64,000 nt of DNA from Neisseria subflava (GTDB lineage: Bacteria; Pseudomonadota; Gammaproteobacteria; Burkholderiales; Neisseriaceae). Shown piece after piece: positions 27,554 to 35,870 of the stretch. The number at the start of each line of letters is the position of its first letter. The first letter of the stretch is position 1. The stretch covers positions 310,001 through 374,000 of the forward strand of contig NZ_CP073115.1 in NCBI RefSeq assembly GCF_024205705.1, in the 5' to 3' direction. The translations under genes and the position numbers were made by a program. The notes beneath the pieces were generated by a model. The model made no database searches. It had not been told where the DNA came from and saw only the letters and a list, made by a program, of their open reading frames with translations.

Positions 27554-29743
27554 ATGTTCTATCACCGTATTGCCGTAAACGTGCCGCTTTCAGACGGCCT
27601 TTTGACTTATTCCCATTCCGAGCCTCTTCCTCCGGGAACGCGGGTGCTTGTGCCTTTTCGCAATAAAACCGTTGTCGGGATTGTGTGGGAAACGGATATT
27701 GCGCCCGATATGGATACGGCGCGGATTTTGAGCGTTCAGACGGCCTTTGTAGAAGAAAATCCGTTGCCTCAAAGCTGGCGTGATTTGTTGGCGTTTACGT
27801 CGCGTTATTACCACTATCCGACCGGGCAGGCGGTGTTTGCCGCGCTGCCGCAGGGTTTGAAGGAAACGCGCGCGGTGGAAATGCCGCAGCCGCCGTTGTT
27901 TTACGCGCTGAACGAAGCGGGCAGGGCGCAAACGCCGCCGCCGGCTCGGTTCAACAAAAAAGCGGCTTTGTGGGACGCACTGCTGTCGGGCGGAATGACA
28001 ATGGCGGCGTTGAAGCAGGTGAACGCGCAGGCAGCGAAATTAATCGAAGATTGGGTGGAGCAGGGTTGGATTAAAACAACGGAAGCGGCAAAGCCTGTAT
28101 TGAGGTCGTGCCACGGGCAGGCTTCGCACTCTGAATTTGTATTAAATGCCGACCAGCAGAAGGCTTCCGATGAAATTCAGACGGCCTTTGGTAAATTTCA
28201 GCCGTTTTTGCTGTACGGCATCACCGGCAGTGGCAAGACTGAAGTTTATTTTGATGTGATGGCGAAAGTGTTGGCGCAGGGACGGCAGGTGTTGTTTTTG
28301 TTGCCCGAAATCAACCTCACGCCGCAGCTTTTGAAGCGTGTGGAAAACCGTTTTGCCGACATACCGACCGCCGTGTTGCACAGCCAGATGGCGGCAGGCA
28401 GGCGTACGCAGGATTATCTGCGCGCGATGTTGGGGCAGGCGAAGCTGGTGATCGGCACGCGGCTGGCGGTGTTCACGCCTTTGCCTGATGTCGGTTTGAT
28501 TGTGGTCGATGAGGAACACGACGGCTCGTTTAAGCAGGATAACGAATTGCGCTACCATGCCCGCGATTTGGCGGTGTGGCGGGCGAAGCAGAGCGGCTGC
28601 CCCATCGTATTGGGTAGCGCCACGCCCAGCTTGGAGAGTTGGCACAAGGCGCAAAGCGGCGCCTACCGCCTGTTGCAATTGACCGAGCGCGCCCATGCTT
28701 CCGCGCAACTGCCGCAAGTAGAAATTCTCAACGTAGGCCGTCTGAAACTCGACAACGGCTTCTCGCCGCAAGCCTTGCAGCTTTTGAAACAGAACTTTGA
28801 AGCGGGCGGCATGTCGTTGGTGTACCTCAACCGTCGCGGCTTCGCGCCCGCATTATTTTGCGGCGACTGCGGCCATACCTTCGGCTGCCCGAACTGCTCC
28901 GCCAAAATGGTGCTGCACCAACGCGCCCGTCAACTGCGCTGCCACCACTGCGACCACCGCGAACCCATTCCGTACAAATGCCCCGACTGCGGCAACCAAG
29001 ACTTGACCGCCGTCGGCCACGGCACGCAGCGCGTCGAAGAAACCCTGCGCGCCTTTCTCCCTAAAGCAACCATCGTCCGCGTTGACAGGGACAGCACTGC
29101 GCACAAAAACGATTGGGCGGATTTGTACCGCCGCATTGCCGACAACGAAATCGACATTCTGGTCGGCACGCAGATGCTCGCCAAAGGTCATGATTTCGCG
29201 CGGCTCAACCTTGTTATTGTATTGAACGCCGACGGCAGCCTGTATAGCGCGGACTTTCGTGCGCCGGAAAGGCTGTTCGCCGAGCTGATGCAAGTGTCCG
29301 GCAGGGCGGGGCGCGCCGACAAACCCGGCAAGGTGTTGATACAGACGCAACTGCCCGAGCATCCCGTCTTCGCCGCCGTCAAAGCGCAGGACTACGCCGT
29401 ATTTGCCGAAAACGAATTGAACGAGCGGCAAATGTTTACTATGCCGCCCTTCGGTTTTCAGACGGCCGTCCGTGCCGATGCGCCGCGTGTTGCTGATGCG
29501 ATGGAATTTCTCAACGCCGCCAAAGAAACCCTTGCCCCGCTGTTGCCCGAAAGCGTCTCACAGTTCGGCGCCGCCCCGATGCTGATGGTTCGCCTCGCCG
29601 AACGCGAACGCGCGCAAATTTTCCTCGAATCAACATCCCGACAGGATTTGCACCGCGCCGTGAGTTTGTGGGTGCAGGTGTTGCAGCAAAATCGCGACGG
29701 TAAAATCAGATGGTCGGTGGATGTTGATGTGCAAGAGGCTTGA
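27554..29743 (+). CDS. priA: Primosomal protein N' (replication restart helicase)
   Basis: 3'-to-5' superfamily 2 helicase that reloads the replisome at stalled forks. Order: N-terminal DNA-binding domain (MFYHRIAVNVPLSDGLLTYSH), Walker A GITGSGKTEVY, DEEH box VVDEEHDGSFKQ, zinc-binding cysteines (CGDCGHTFGCPNC, CHHCDH, CPDCGNQD) and helicase motif VSGRAGRADKPG. The ATG at 27554 (729 aa) is preferred to the TTG at 27542. Several DUS copies lie within the coding region. Confidence 0.96.
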   Translation: MFYHRIAVNVPLSDGLLTYSHSEPLPPGTRVLVPFRNKTVVGIVWETDIAPDMDTARILSVQTAFVEENPLPQSWRDLLAFTSRYYHYPTGQAVFAALPQGLKETRAVEMPQPPLFYALNEAGRAQTPPPARFNKKAALWDALLSGGMTMAALKQVNAQAAKLIEDWVEQGWIKTTEAAKPVLRSCHGQASHSEFVLNADQQKASDEIQTAFGKFQPFLLYGITGSGKTEVYFDVMAKVLAQGRQVLFLLPEINLTPQLLKRVENRFADIPTAVLHSQMAAGRRTQDYLRAMLGQAKLVIGTRLAVFTPLPDVGLIVVDEEHDGSFKQDNELRYHARDLAVWRAKQSGCPIVLGSATPSLESWHKAQSGAYRLLQLTERAHASAQLPQVEILNVGRLKLDNGFSPQALQLLKQNFEAGGMSLVYLNRRGFAPALFCGDCGHTFGCPNCSAKMVLHQRARQLRCHHCDHREPIPYKCPDCGNQDLTAVGHGTQRVEETLRAFLPKATIVRVDRDSTAHKNDWADLYRRIADNEIDILVGTQMLAKGHDFARLNLVIVLNADGSLYSADFRAPERLFAELMQVSGRAGRADKPGKVLIQTQLPEHPVFAAVKAQDYAVFAENELNERQMFTMPPFGFQTAVRADAPRVADAMEFLNAAKETLAPLLPESVSQFGAAPMLMVRLAERERAQIFLESTSRQDLHRAVSLWVQVLQQNRDGKIRWSVDVDVQEA

Positions 29744-29769
29744 TTGGAATGATTCAATCGATAAGGAAA

Positions 29770-29808
29770 TAAAAGGCCGTCTGAAAATCTGTTTTCAGAC
29801 GGCCTTAA
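29770..29808. terminator. DUS-type terminator between priA and the zinc-ribbon gene
   Basis: AAAAGGCCGTCTGAAAA and TTTTCAGACGGCCTT form a stem of about 15 bp between convergent genes. Confidence 0.75.
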
Positions 29809-29822
29809 GTTTTTGAATCAGT

Positions 29823-30497
29823 TTAGAAGAATTTTGCAGCGATATAGCCGAGTGCAAGCAGGCTCAAAACGGCGAATACGATAGCCATTGTAAGCAGAAA
29901 CTGTGTTTTCTTCCTCGCTGCAAGTGCGGCCAACTCAGGATTTTGGCCTAACTCTTCGCGTAATTGGGATTCCAATTCGGCGCGGATTTTTTTGCGCAGC
30001 TTTTTCTCTTCCTGCTCACGTTCGTATTTGAGCTTGTGGGCAATTTCAGTTTGTTTTTTATGCTCGAAAGAGATTTTTTCCTGCCATTCAATGCGCTTGC
30101 GCTGGATAGCCAGCTCATTTTTCTCTGTCAAATCAAAGTGGCAGGTTTTACATTCCTGTGCGTCTAATTCGTCAATAATCGTCATGCAGACGGGGCATTG
30201 GATAGGGTCGGGAGTGTTGACTGCCAACACGGGTTCTTCTTCAACCGCTTCCAATTCCATAGCCTGACGGACGATCACGTCCAAACCCAAATAGCTGAAG
30301 TAATGCTGCGCATTTTCGCGCTCGTCTTGGGTGCATTTCTCGGCCACAATGGCTTGCGGACGCTCAGCCAAGGCTTGAATCAGGCTCTCGACTTCGTTTT
30401 CAGGCAGGTTGTCATACAGGCAGGCATGGATGCGTTCCCTATCCGTGTTCGGCGGATAGGAAACGTATACGTCGAAAAATTTTTCTTGTTTGCTCAT
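29823..30497 (-). CDS. Zinc-ribbon, coiled-coil, C-terminally membrane-anchored protein of unknown function
   Basis: Not recognised as a named family. Residues 7-80 resemble a small ferredoxin-like alpha/beta domain (FFDVYVSYPPNTDRERIHACLYDN). A CxxC-x11-CxxC zinc ribbon spans residues 101-119 (CPVCMTII, CKTC). Residues 125-185 are a charged coiled coil rich in E, K and R. One hydrophobic helix (about 200-222) ends the protein, suggesting a tail-anchored inner-membrane protein with its bulk in the cytoplasm. It is monocistronic and convergent with priA. Confidence 0.8.
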   Translation of the reverse strand: MSKQEKFFDVYVSYPPNTDRERIHACLYDNLPENEVESLIQALAERPQAIVAEKCTQDERENAQHYFSYLGLDVIVRQAMELEAVEEEPVLAVNTPDPIQCPVCMTIIDELDAQECKTCHFDLTEKNELAIQRKRIEWQEKISFEHKKQTEIAHKLKYEREQEEKKLRKKIRAELESQLREELGQNPELAALAARKKTQFLLTMAIVFAVLSLLALGYIAAKFF

Positions 30498-30832
30498 TGA
30501 TATCCCATGAGTATTTCGACTGCGTCAACCAAATGGGTTTAGCCTAAGGTTTTGTTATTGTGTTTGAGCTGTTTTGGCTTATGATACGAGCCGGAACAGA
30601 GGCTGCAGTCTCAGGCAGACCAAGTACGGTTTGCCTTCGTGTCGTTAATCGGCTGGACAATAAATTTTTATTTATATGGCAATATGTATGTCCAATGTTA
30701 TGTCTATTGTAGAGTAAATATTCACGCCCGATATTATTATTATAAGATAAATCCAATATTGTTTAAAATAAATTCACACAAAAGGCCATCTGAAGATACA
30801 GACGGCCTGTTTTTCATGAAGAAACGGATTGT
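30498..30832. other. AT-rich intergenic gap with no recognisable gene
   Basis: The gap lies upstream of the minus-strand zinc-ribbon gene and after erpA. It holds a DUS-like inverted pair at 30780-30812 (left arm GGCCATCTGAA, one mismatch) that probably terminates erpA. A TGGACA/TGTCCA inverted repeat around 30654-30694 has a 29-base spacer. No tRNA, sRNA-like terminator or plausible ORF was found. Confidence 0.6.
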
Positions 30833-31171
30833 TTATACGGAGAAGGACGAGCCGCAACCGCAAGTCGTTTCGGCATTCGGATTGCGGATGACGAATTGAG
30901 AACCTTGCAGGCTTTCGGTGTAGTCGATTTCCGCACCAACCAGATATTGGTAGCTCATCGGGTCAACCAAGAACGTCAGGCCGTTTTTCTGGATTTCAAA
31001 ATCGTCGTCGTTTTTGATTTCATCAAAGGTAAAACCATATTGGAAGCCGGAGCAACCGCCGCCGTTGACGAATACGCGCAATTTCAAATCGGGATTGTTC
31101 TCTTCGGCGATCAGGTCGGCAACTTTGGTGCAGCAGCTGTCAGTAAAGATAATAGGGCTTTCGTCTGACAT
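30833..31171 (-). CDS. erpA: Iron-sulfur cluster insertion protein ErpA
   Basis: A-type carrier delivering Fe-S clusters to apoproteins. The three conserved cysteines are in NGGGCSGFQYGF and the C-terminal CGCGSSF. At 112 residues the length is exact for ErpA/IscA types. The start MSDESPIIFTDSC with an upstream AAAGGAAT suits the family. It is on the same strand as the S24 regulator upstream, with about 130 bases between them. Confidence 0.94.
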   Translation of the reverse strand: MSDESPIIFTDSCCTKVADLIAEENNPDLKLRVFVNGGGCSGFQYGFTFDEIKNDDDFEIQKNGLTFLVDPMSYQYLVGAEIDYTESLQGSQFVIRNPNAETTCGCGSSFSV

Positions 31172-31303
31172 GATGTGATTCCTTTTATATGAATATTTTT
31201 ACTATTGTCGCGCAAACCGTTAGTCAAGGCAAGTTTGTGCAGACAGGGTCTGCCAGCTTACATGGAGGGCATGGCAGAAATTTCAAGCACCAGTATGTCA
31301 GAT

Positions 31304-31990
31304 TTAGATGCTTCTGCCAAACCATTCTACACGGCCGATGATGGCAACGTCGTCGGTCGGGTTTTTCAAGTCGATTTCAAAAGTAGGGTAGGCTTCGTTG
31401 GCGGAAATGACGTTGACGATGCCGCCGGGTATCAGTTGCAGGCGTTTGACTAAAAGGTTTTCGTTGAGGCGCAAAACATAGAGGCCGTCGCGCGGCGTGG
31501 TTTGGCCGTGGTTGATGAGGATGGTGTCGCCATCATTAAGCACGCCTTCCATCGAGTCGCCTTTGACTGAGATAACGGAAAGGTTTTTGATGTCGCGCGT
31601 CACATAATTTTCTATCCAATAGCGTCGGAACGCCATGGCGAACATGGGCTGTTCATCGCCGACGAGCTGGCCGTGTCCGGCCGCTGCTTGGATGTCGTAA
31701 CGCGGTACGAAGACAAATTCGTCTATATCGACAGGGTTGCCCAGTGTGTCGGTTGCCGTGGCTTTTGGGGCTTCGGAATCGGGGAAGGGAGAACCTTCGC
31801 CTGTCAAAAGCCAGTCTATGCTACAGCCTTTAAGTTGTTTGATTTTTTTTAGCGTTTCCGATTTCGGCAGGCCGCCTTCGTTCCAGATACGGCTGAATCC
31901 GGCGATGGTCATATCGATGTCGGCGGCAATTTTGGCTTGGCGGGCTTCATCTTTCCATAAGAAAGCCAGGCGGTCTTTAAAGGTATCCAT
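31304..31990 (-). CDS. LexA-like S24 repressor with N-terminal helix-turn-helix
   Basis: DNA-binding repressor of the CI/LexA fold. Residues 1-62 form an XRE/CI-type helix-turn-helix. Residues 95-225 form an S24 peptidase-like domain with a cleavage-type Ala104-Gly105 (QAAAGHG) and the catalytic pair Ser146 (KGDSMEGV) and Lys182 (NLLVKRL). There is one cysteine, Cys56. Size, fold and single cysteine recall the gonococcal LexA-like regulator NG1427, whose DNA binding is reported to respond to oxidation; orthology is not proven here. No phage genes surround it. The divergent gene at 32252 shares an operator-rich intergenic region. Confidence 0.85.
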   Translation of the reverse strand: MDTFKDRLAFLWKDEARQAKIAADIDMTIAGFSRIWNEGGLPKSETLKKIKQLKGCSIDWLLTGEGSPFPDSEAPKATATDTLGNPVDIDEFVFVPRYDIQAAAGHGQLVGDEQPMFAMAFRRYWIENYVTRDIKNLSVISVKGDSMEGVLNDGDTILINHGQTTPRDGLYVLRLNENLLVKRLQLIPGGIVNVISANEAYPTFEIDLKNPTDDVAIIGRVEWFGRSI

Positions 31991-32050
31991 GTTTATGCCT
32001 TTATGGAGGTATGTTTTTTATATGGTTTGGACGATTTGAGTGTATTTTAC

Positions 32051-32185
32051 CTTAGTTTTTATAAAATTGTAAGAAAAAAATTACTCAATCTAAGAAAAAG
32101 TATTGCATATTTTATTTTTTCTTAGTATTATTCGTTTTGTCTTAGATAAATCGATATTTCTAGTTTTATATTTGATTTTTCTTAG
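32051..32185. promoter_or_regulatory. Cluster of CTTAG-type repeats, probable repressor operators
   Basis: CTTAG occurs at 32051, 32121, 32141 and 32181, and its inverse CTAAG at 32090. CTAAGAAAAA (32090-32099) and TTTTTCTTAG (32116-32125) form an inverted repeat. Further AT-rich partial copies (TTTAG) follow to 32205. The cluster fills the divergent promoter region of the S24 repressor and the small secreted protein. Confidence 0.6.
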
Positions 32186-32251
32186 TTTAGTTTTATTTGG
32201 TTTAGTTTTTCTGATTTAAACCTGCTATATGATTATGATGAGAGGTGTGAA

Positions 32252-32527
32252 ATGACTCGTTCGCGTAAAAATATTTTTTGGGTGCTGCTGGCGTTGGTGC
32301 TGGGTTTTTTTGCCCTGCCTTTCGGATCTTCGGAAGCGCATGAAGCGGACGGTAATTTGACGGCTTCGGAATGCGAACGCTTGGGCAGCTTGAGTTTGGA
32401 TCAGATGGACGGCAGGCTGCTGGCTTTTGCGAAAGAATGCGATATGGTGGAGGCTACCCACGATTGGGAGCAACAGTACGGCAACTTGAATGAAGAAGAA
32501 ATGCTTGCCGGCGTGGTGTATGAGTGA
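32252..32527 (+). CDS. Small secreted protein of unknown function beside the S24 repressor
   Basis: A 91-residue protein with an N-terminal hydrophobic segment and a likely signal peptidase site after SSEA (about residue 29). The short acidic mature part has two cysteines (in ECERLG and KECDMV) that could form one disulfide. GAGAGGTG lies eight bases before the ATG. Its divergent position across the operator cluster suggests control by the S24 repressor. No homologous family is recognised. Confidence 0.7.
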   Translation: MTRSRKNIFWVLLALVLGFFALPFGSSEAHEADGNLTASECERLGSLSLDQMDGRLLAFAKECDMVEATHDWEQQYGNLNEEEMLAGVVYE

Positions 32528-32546
32528 TGTTTGTGAATGAATCGAT

Positions 32547-32585
32547 AAAGGCCGTCTGAACGATCAAAGTTTCAGACGGCCTTGT
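32547..32585. terminator. DUS-type terminator between the small protein and argC
   Basis: AAAGGCCGTCTGAA and TTTCAGACGGCCTT pair across a short loop between convergent genes. Confidence 0.75.
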
Positions 32586-32607
32586 GTTTTTAATAAGGAT
32601 GGCTGGC

Positions 32608-33654
32608 TTAAGGCATTAATGGTGCATTAGTCAGGCCGGTGGTTTCGGGCAGGCCGAACATAATGTTCATATTCTGCACGGCTTGACCGGCTGCGCCTTT
32701 AACCAAGTTGTCGATGACGGAAAGAACAATCCACACATCGTCTTGTTCGGGCGCTCTTTGAACACTGATACGGCAAAGGTTGGCGCCGCGCACGCTGCGG
32801 GTTTCAGGTGTCGAACCTGAAGGCAAAATATCGACAAAAGGACTGTCGCGGTAGTATTCGCGCAACAAAGCTTCAGGATCGGTATGTTCTTGCAGGTGCA
32901 GATACAGGGTGGCGTGCATACCGCGTATCATCGGAACAAGGTGTGGCACGAAAATCAGGCCGTCTGAAACATGGTCTTGCAGTCCGGACAGGGTTTGTCG
33001 GATTTCAGGCAGATGGCGGTGGCCGCCGACGCCGTAGGCTTTGAAGTTATCGCCAGCTTCGCACAACAGGGCATGGGTACTGGCTTTGCGGCCTGCACCG
33101 GAAACACCGGATTTACAGTCGGCAATCAGAGGCGCGTTGGCTTTCAGACGGCCAGCCTGAAGCAGTGGCAATAAGGGCAGGGAAACGCAGGTAGGGTAGC
33201 AGCCCGGATTGGCCACCAACATGGCTTTGGCGATGTCGTCTTTGTAAAGTTCGCACAAGCCGTACACTGCTTGGGAAACGAGTTGCGGCGCAGCATGGGT
33301 CATTTTGTACCATTTTTCCCATGTGGGGATGTCGCGGATGCGGAAGTCGGCAGACAGGTCAATCACGCGTACGCCTTTTTCGACAAGGGACGGTGCTTCT
33401 TTCATGGCTACGCCGTTGGGCGTAGCGAAGAATACGAGGTCGCAACGGTCAAGCCCGGCATCTTCAGGCGTTTGGAATGCAAGGTCGTAAATGCCGCGCA
33501 GGCTGGGAAAGTAGTCGGCAACCGCAATACCGGCTTCGCTTCGGCTGGTGACGGTAGTGACTTCTGCGTTGGGGTGGCTGCTGAGCAGGCGCAACAATTC
33601 AACGCCTGTGTAACCGGTTGCACCAACGATACCAATTTTAATTTTTGTGGTCAT
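32608..33654 (-). CDS. argC: N-acetyl-gamma-glutamyl-phosphate reductase
   Basis: Third step of arginine synthesis, the NADPH reduction of N-acetylglutamyl phosphate. The Rossmann start MTTKIKIGIVGATGYTGVELLRLL places the ATG at 33654; the longer reading adds nine atypical residues. The catalytic cysteine lies in VANPGCYPTCVSLPL, and the conserved histidine in GVGGHRHLPEI. The length is 348 residues. A -10 TATAAT lies at 33690-33695 on the minus strand. No other arg gene is adjacent. Confidence 0.96.
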   Translation of the reverse strand: MTTKIKIGIVGATGYTGVELLRLLSSHPNAEVTTVTSRSEAGIAVADYFPSLRGIYDLAFQTPEDAGLDRCDLVFFATPNGVAMKEAPSLVEKGVRVIDLSADFRIRDIPTWEKWYKMTHAAPQLVSQAVYGLCELYKDDIAKAMLVANPGCYPTCVSLPLLPLLQAGRLKANAPLIADCKSGVSGAGRKASTHALLCEAGDNFKAYGVGGHRHLPEIRQTLSGLQDHVSDGLIFVPHLVPMIRGMHATLYLHLQEHTDPEALLREYYRDSPFVDILPSGSTPETRSVRGANLCRISVQRAPEQDDVWIVLSVIDNLVKGAAGQAVQNMNIMFGLPETTGLTNAPLMP

Positions 33655-33689
33655 GGTGTGGCTCCTTTGTAGAGGTAACAATGCATTTG

Positions 33690-33695
33690 ATTATA
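33690..33695 (-). promoter_or_regulatory. Putative argC -10 box
   Basis: TATAAT on the minus strand, 36 bases before the argC start. The -35 region (TGACCG at a 17-base spacing) is weak. Confidence 0.5.
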
Positions 33696-33908
33696 TAGTA
33701 ATTAATTGCCGTCGGTCAGCGGTGCTTGTGCCAAGCTTTGCAATAGAGGGTTAAACAGGCCGTCTGAAATATGGGATTAACGATATTGGAGAGAGGATTT
33801 CAGACGGCCTGAGCGTTTGGAAAACGCAGTTTGCGGTTCGATTTGTCTGTTGATTTGTGGTGGGTGTTTCGTCTTTATCCTATCCATACGAACACAAAAT
33901 AAAAATGT

Positions 33909-33982
33909 AAAAAAATGCCCCCGGGTTGGAGGACCGGAGGCAAGTATCCAAGGAATAGCTCTCATCAATAAGAACTAGTTAC
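33909..33982 (-). ncRNA. Candidate small RNA with intrinsic terminator and anti-Shine-Dalgarno loop
   Basis: A self-contained transcription unit of about 74 bases is visible on the minus strand. It ends in an intrinsic terminator: TGCCTCCGG pairs with CCGGGGGCA (one G-U), and seven T follow. The terminator loop is TCCTCCAAC, complementary to a strong ribosome binding site (GGAGGA). Upstream are good promoter boxes (33988-34016). No ORF starts in it. Neisserial sibling sRNAs also target ribosome binding sites with pyrimidine-rich loops, but identity with them is not established. Confidence 0.65.
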
Positions 33983-33987
33983 TTGGT

Positions 33988-34016
33988 ACTATATTCCTTG
34001 TTAGAGTTGAAAGCAA
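33988..34016 (-). promoter_or_regulatory. Promoter of the candidate small RNA at 33909-33982
   Basis: On the minus strand, TTGCTT (34016-34011) and TATAGT (33993-33988) are spaced by exactly 17 bases. The expected start point is near 33982. Confidence 0.6.
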
Positions 34017-34037
34017 GTACTTTGCACATTTTAACAT

Positions 34038-35741
34038 TTAAATAATTTTTTCATTCAAATTCAGGGAACTATCAAACAGGGCTTGAATCTTGGGTTGGTG
34101 GCTGATGCCGATGACCAAAGTATCGGGCAAATGTTGCTTGAGGGTCTGCATCAACATCAGGGCGGATTCGCCATCAAGCTGGTTGGTGGCTTCATCTAGG
34201 AACAGGATTTGCGGTTTGTGCAGCAGTGCGCGTGCAAGGCTGAGGCGTTGTTGTTCGCCGCCGGAGAGGATGCCGTGCCATTCGTATGAAGTGTCCAAAT
34301 CGTTCATCAACGTGTGCAGCCTACCCGTGGGGCTGCTTAAGCCGACTTGTTCCAAAACGGTTTGAATCAAATGGTCGTCTTGGCAGGCCGCATAGGGATA
34401 GCTGACAGTTTGACGCAATGTGTCCGCAGGCAGGTAAGGGCGTTGCGGGAAAAACAGGCGGCTGCCTTCAAGGGAAAAACTGCCGTGATAATATGGCCAT
34501 AAACCGGCAAGCACGCGAAGCAGCGTGGATTTGCCGATGCCGCTTCGTCCTTCAAGCAATACCCATTCCGGAGAACGGGCTTGGAGGTGAATATCAGTAA
34601 GCAGGGGACTGCCGGTTTGGGTGTGGATGGTAAGGTTTTGCAGGACTGCCTTGCCGCGATGATACGGCAAATCTGTTTGGTGTGACTGAAGGGAGGGGCT
34701 TTTTTGTTCTGCTTGTTCCAAGGCCGTCTGAAAACCGGAAAGCCGTTCGATGACTGCCGCCCATTCAATCAGGCGGCGGTATGCATCGGTAAACCAGCCG
34801 AAACTGTCTTGGACGCGTGCAAATGATGTGCGGGTCTGCATCATGTCGCCGAAGGTCATGGTTTTGGCAAGGTACATGGGCAGGGTGGCGAGGATGGGGA
34901 TGAAGATGCTGATGCGGACATAGGTTGCCCAGAAGGTTTCTTGGCGAAATTCGCAGTTGGTCAGCCGTCGCCAGTTGTAGCAGATGCGGAGGTAACGTTG
35001 TTTCAGACGGCCTGTTTCGGCTTCGCCGCCGTTGTAGAAGGCGATTTGTTCGGCATGGTCGCGTACGCGTAAAAGGGCTGCGCGGTAGTCGGCTTCGCGG
35101 TGCTGGCGGTCGATGTTGAGGTTTTTCAGTTTGCGGCCGACAAGATGGGCGATGACGGTGCTGAAGATGGAATAAATCAGGGCAACCCAAACAAGATAGC
35201 CGTAAACGGTAATGCTGTATCCGCCGATGTTGAAAGTCTGTACGCCGGAGAGCGTCCACAGTACGGCGACAAACGCGCTGAATTTGGCAATATTATTGAT
35301 GAAGGAGCGAAAGAGGTTGATGCTTTTGTCGGCGAGGAGGTAGATGTCTTCGGCAATACGCTGGTCGGGGTTGTCCGGTTCGCCCGTCAGGCGCAGGCGG
35401 TAGTGTTTGTGGCCTTCGAGCCAGTTTTTTTGAAATTGCTCGGTCAGATGGGTGCGCCAACGGAAGATGAGGCGTTTTTGCAGCCAGTCGGCACAAACGA
35501 TACAGCCGATAACCATCGCCATATAGCCGAGGTATTCGACAATGAGTAATGGCATGGATGCGCCGTCAAACGCGGCCAGCGCGTCATAGAAGCGTTTGTC
35601 CCATGCGGCAATCCAAACGCTGATGGTGATGGAGAATAGGGTAAACCCTATTAAAACGGCGAGCATCAGCCATTGGAGGCGGCCGTGCGCCCCCGACCAA
35701 AAAGGGCGGGCAAGGTAAAAGAATTTTTTGAGTGTTTTCAT
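34038..35741 (-). CDS. SbmA/YddA-type ABC transporter, fused membrane and ATPase domains
   Basis: Half-transporter of the SbmA/BacA-like group with its own nucleotide-binding domain. Transmembrane segments occupy roughly residues 25-340. The ATPase domain has Walker A GRSGIGKST, signature LSGGEQQR and Walker B ILFLDEATNQLD. The ATG at 35741 gives MKTLKKFFYLARPFW; the longer reading adds 24 residues encoded in a DUS region. It lies downstream of two TonB-dependent receptors on the same strand, suggesting a role in moving the same ligand (perhaps a siderophore or peptide) across the inner membrane. The substrate is not known from sequence. Confidence 0.85.
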   Translation of the reverse strand: MKTLKKFFYLARPFWSGAHGRLQWLMLAVLIGFTLFSITISVWIAAWDKRFYDALAAFDGASMPLLIVEYLGYMAMVIGCIVCADWLQKRLIFRWRTHLTEQFQKNWLEGHKHYRLRLTGEPDNPDQRIAEDIYLLADKSINLFRSFINNIAKFSAFVAVLWTLSGVQTFNIGGYSITVYGYLVWVALIYSIFSTVIAHLVGRKLKNLNIDRQHREADYRAALLRVRDHAEQIAFYNGGEAETGRLKQRYLRICYNWRRLTNCEFRQETFWATYVRISIFIPILATLPMYLAKTMTFGDMMQTRTSFARVQDSFGWFTDAYRRLIEWAAVIERLSGFQTALEQAEQKSPSLQSHQTDLPYHRGKAVLQNLTIHTQTGSPLLTDIHLQARSPEWVLLEGRSGIGKSTLLRVLAGLWPYYHGSFSLEGSRLFFPQRPYLPADTLRQTVSYPYAACQDDHLIQTVLEQVGLSSPTGRLHTLMNDLDTSYEWHGILSGGEQQRLSLARALLHKPQILFLDEATNQLDGESALMLMQTLKQHLPDTLVIGISHQPKIQALFDSSLNLNEKII

Positions 35742-35763
35742 AATGCTTGTGAATGCGTGCGAA

Positions 35764-35806
35764 TGGCCGTCTGAAAGTGAAATTGTACTTTCAGACGGCC
35801 TTTTTA
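35764..35806. repeat. Inverted DUS pair before the ABC transporter
   Basis: GGCCGTCTGAAAGT and ACTTTCAGACGGCC pair around nine bases between the receptor and the ABC gene. The T-run is on the plus-strand side, so it should not fully stop minus-strand transcription. Confidence 0.6.
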
Positions 35807-35870
35807 TCAGCAATAGTTGGTTTATATGCTTTTGAAGAGTGGGGGTAATCCACTCTCGGTTTGCCGCTAC

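Noticed and set aside
33718..33733. Minus-strand TGGCAC-AAGCAC-CGCT with correct -24/-12 spacing upstream of argC
   Set aside because: The -12 element lacks the TT of TTGC, argC is not a usual sigma-54 gene, and a TATAAT lies in a better place.
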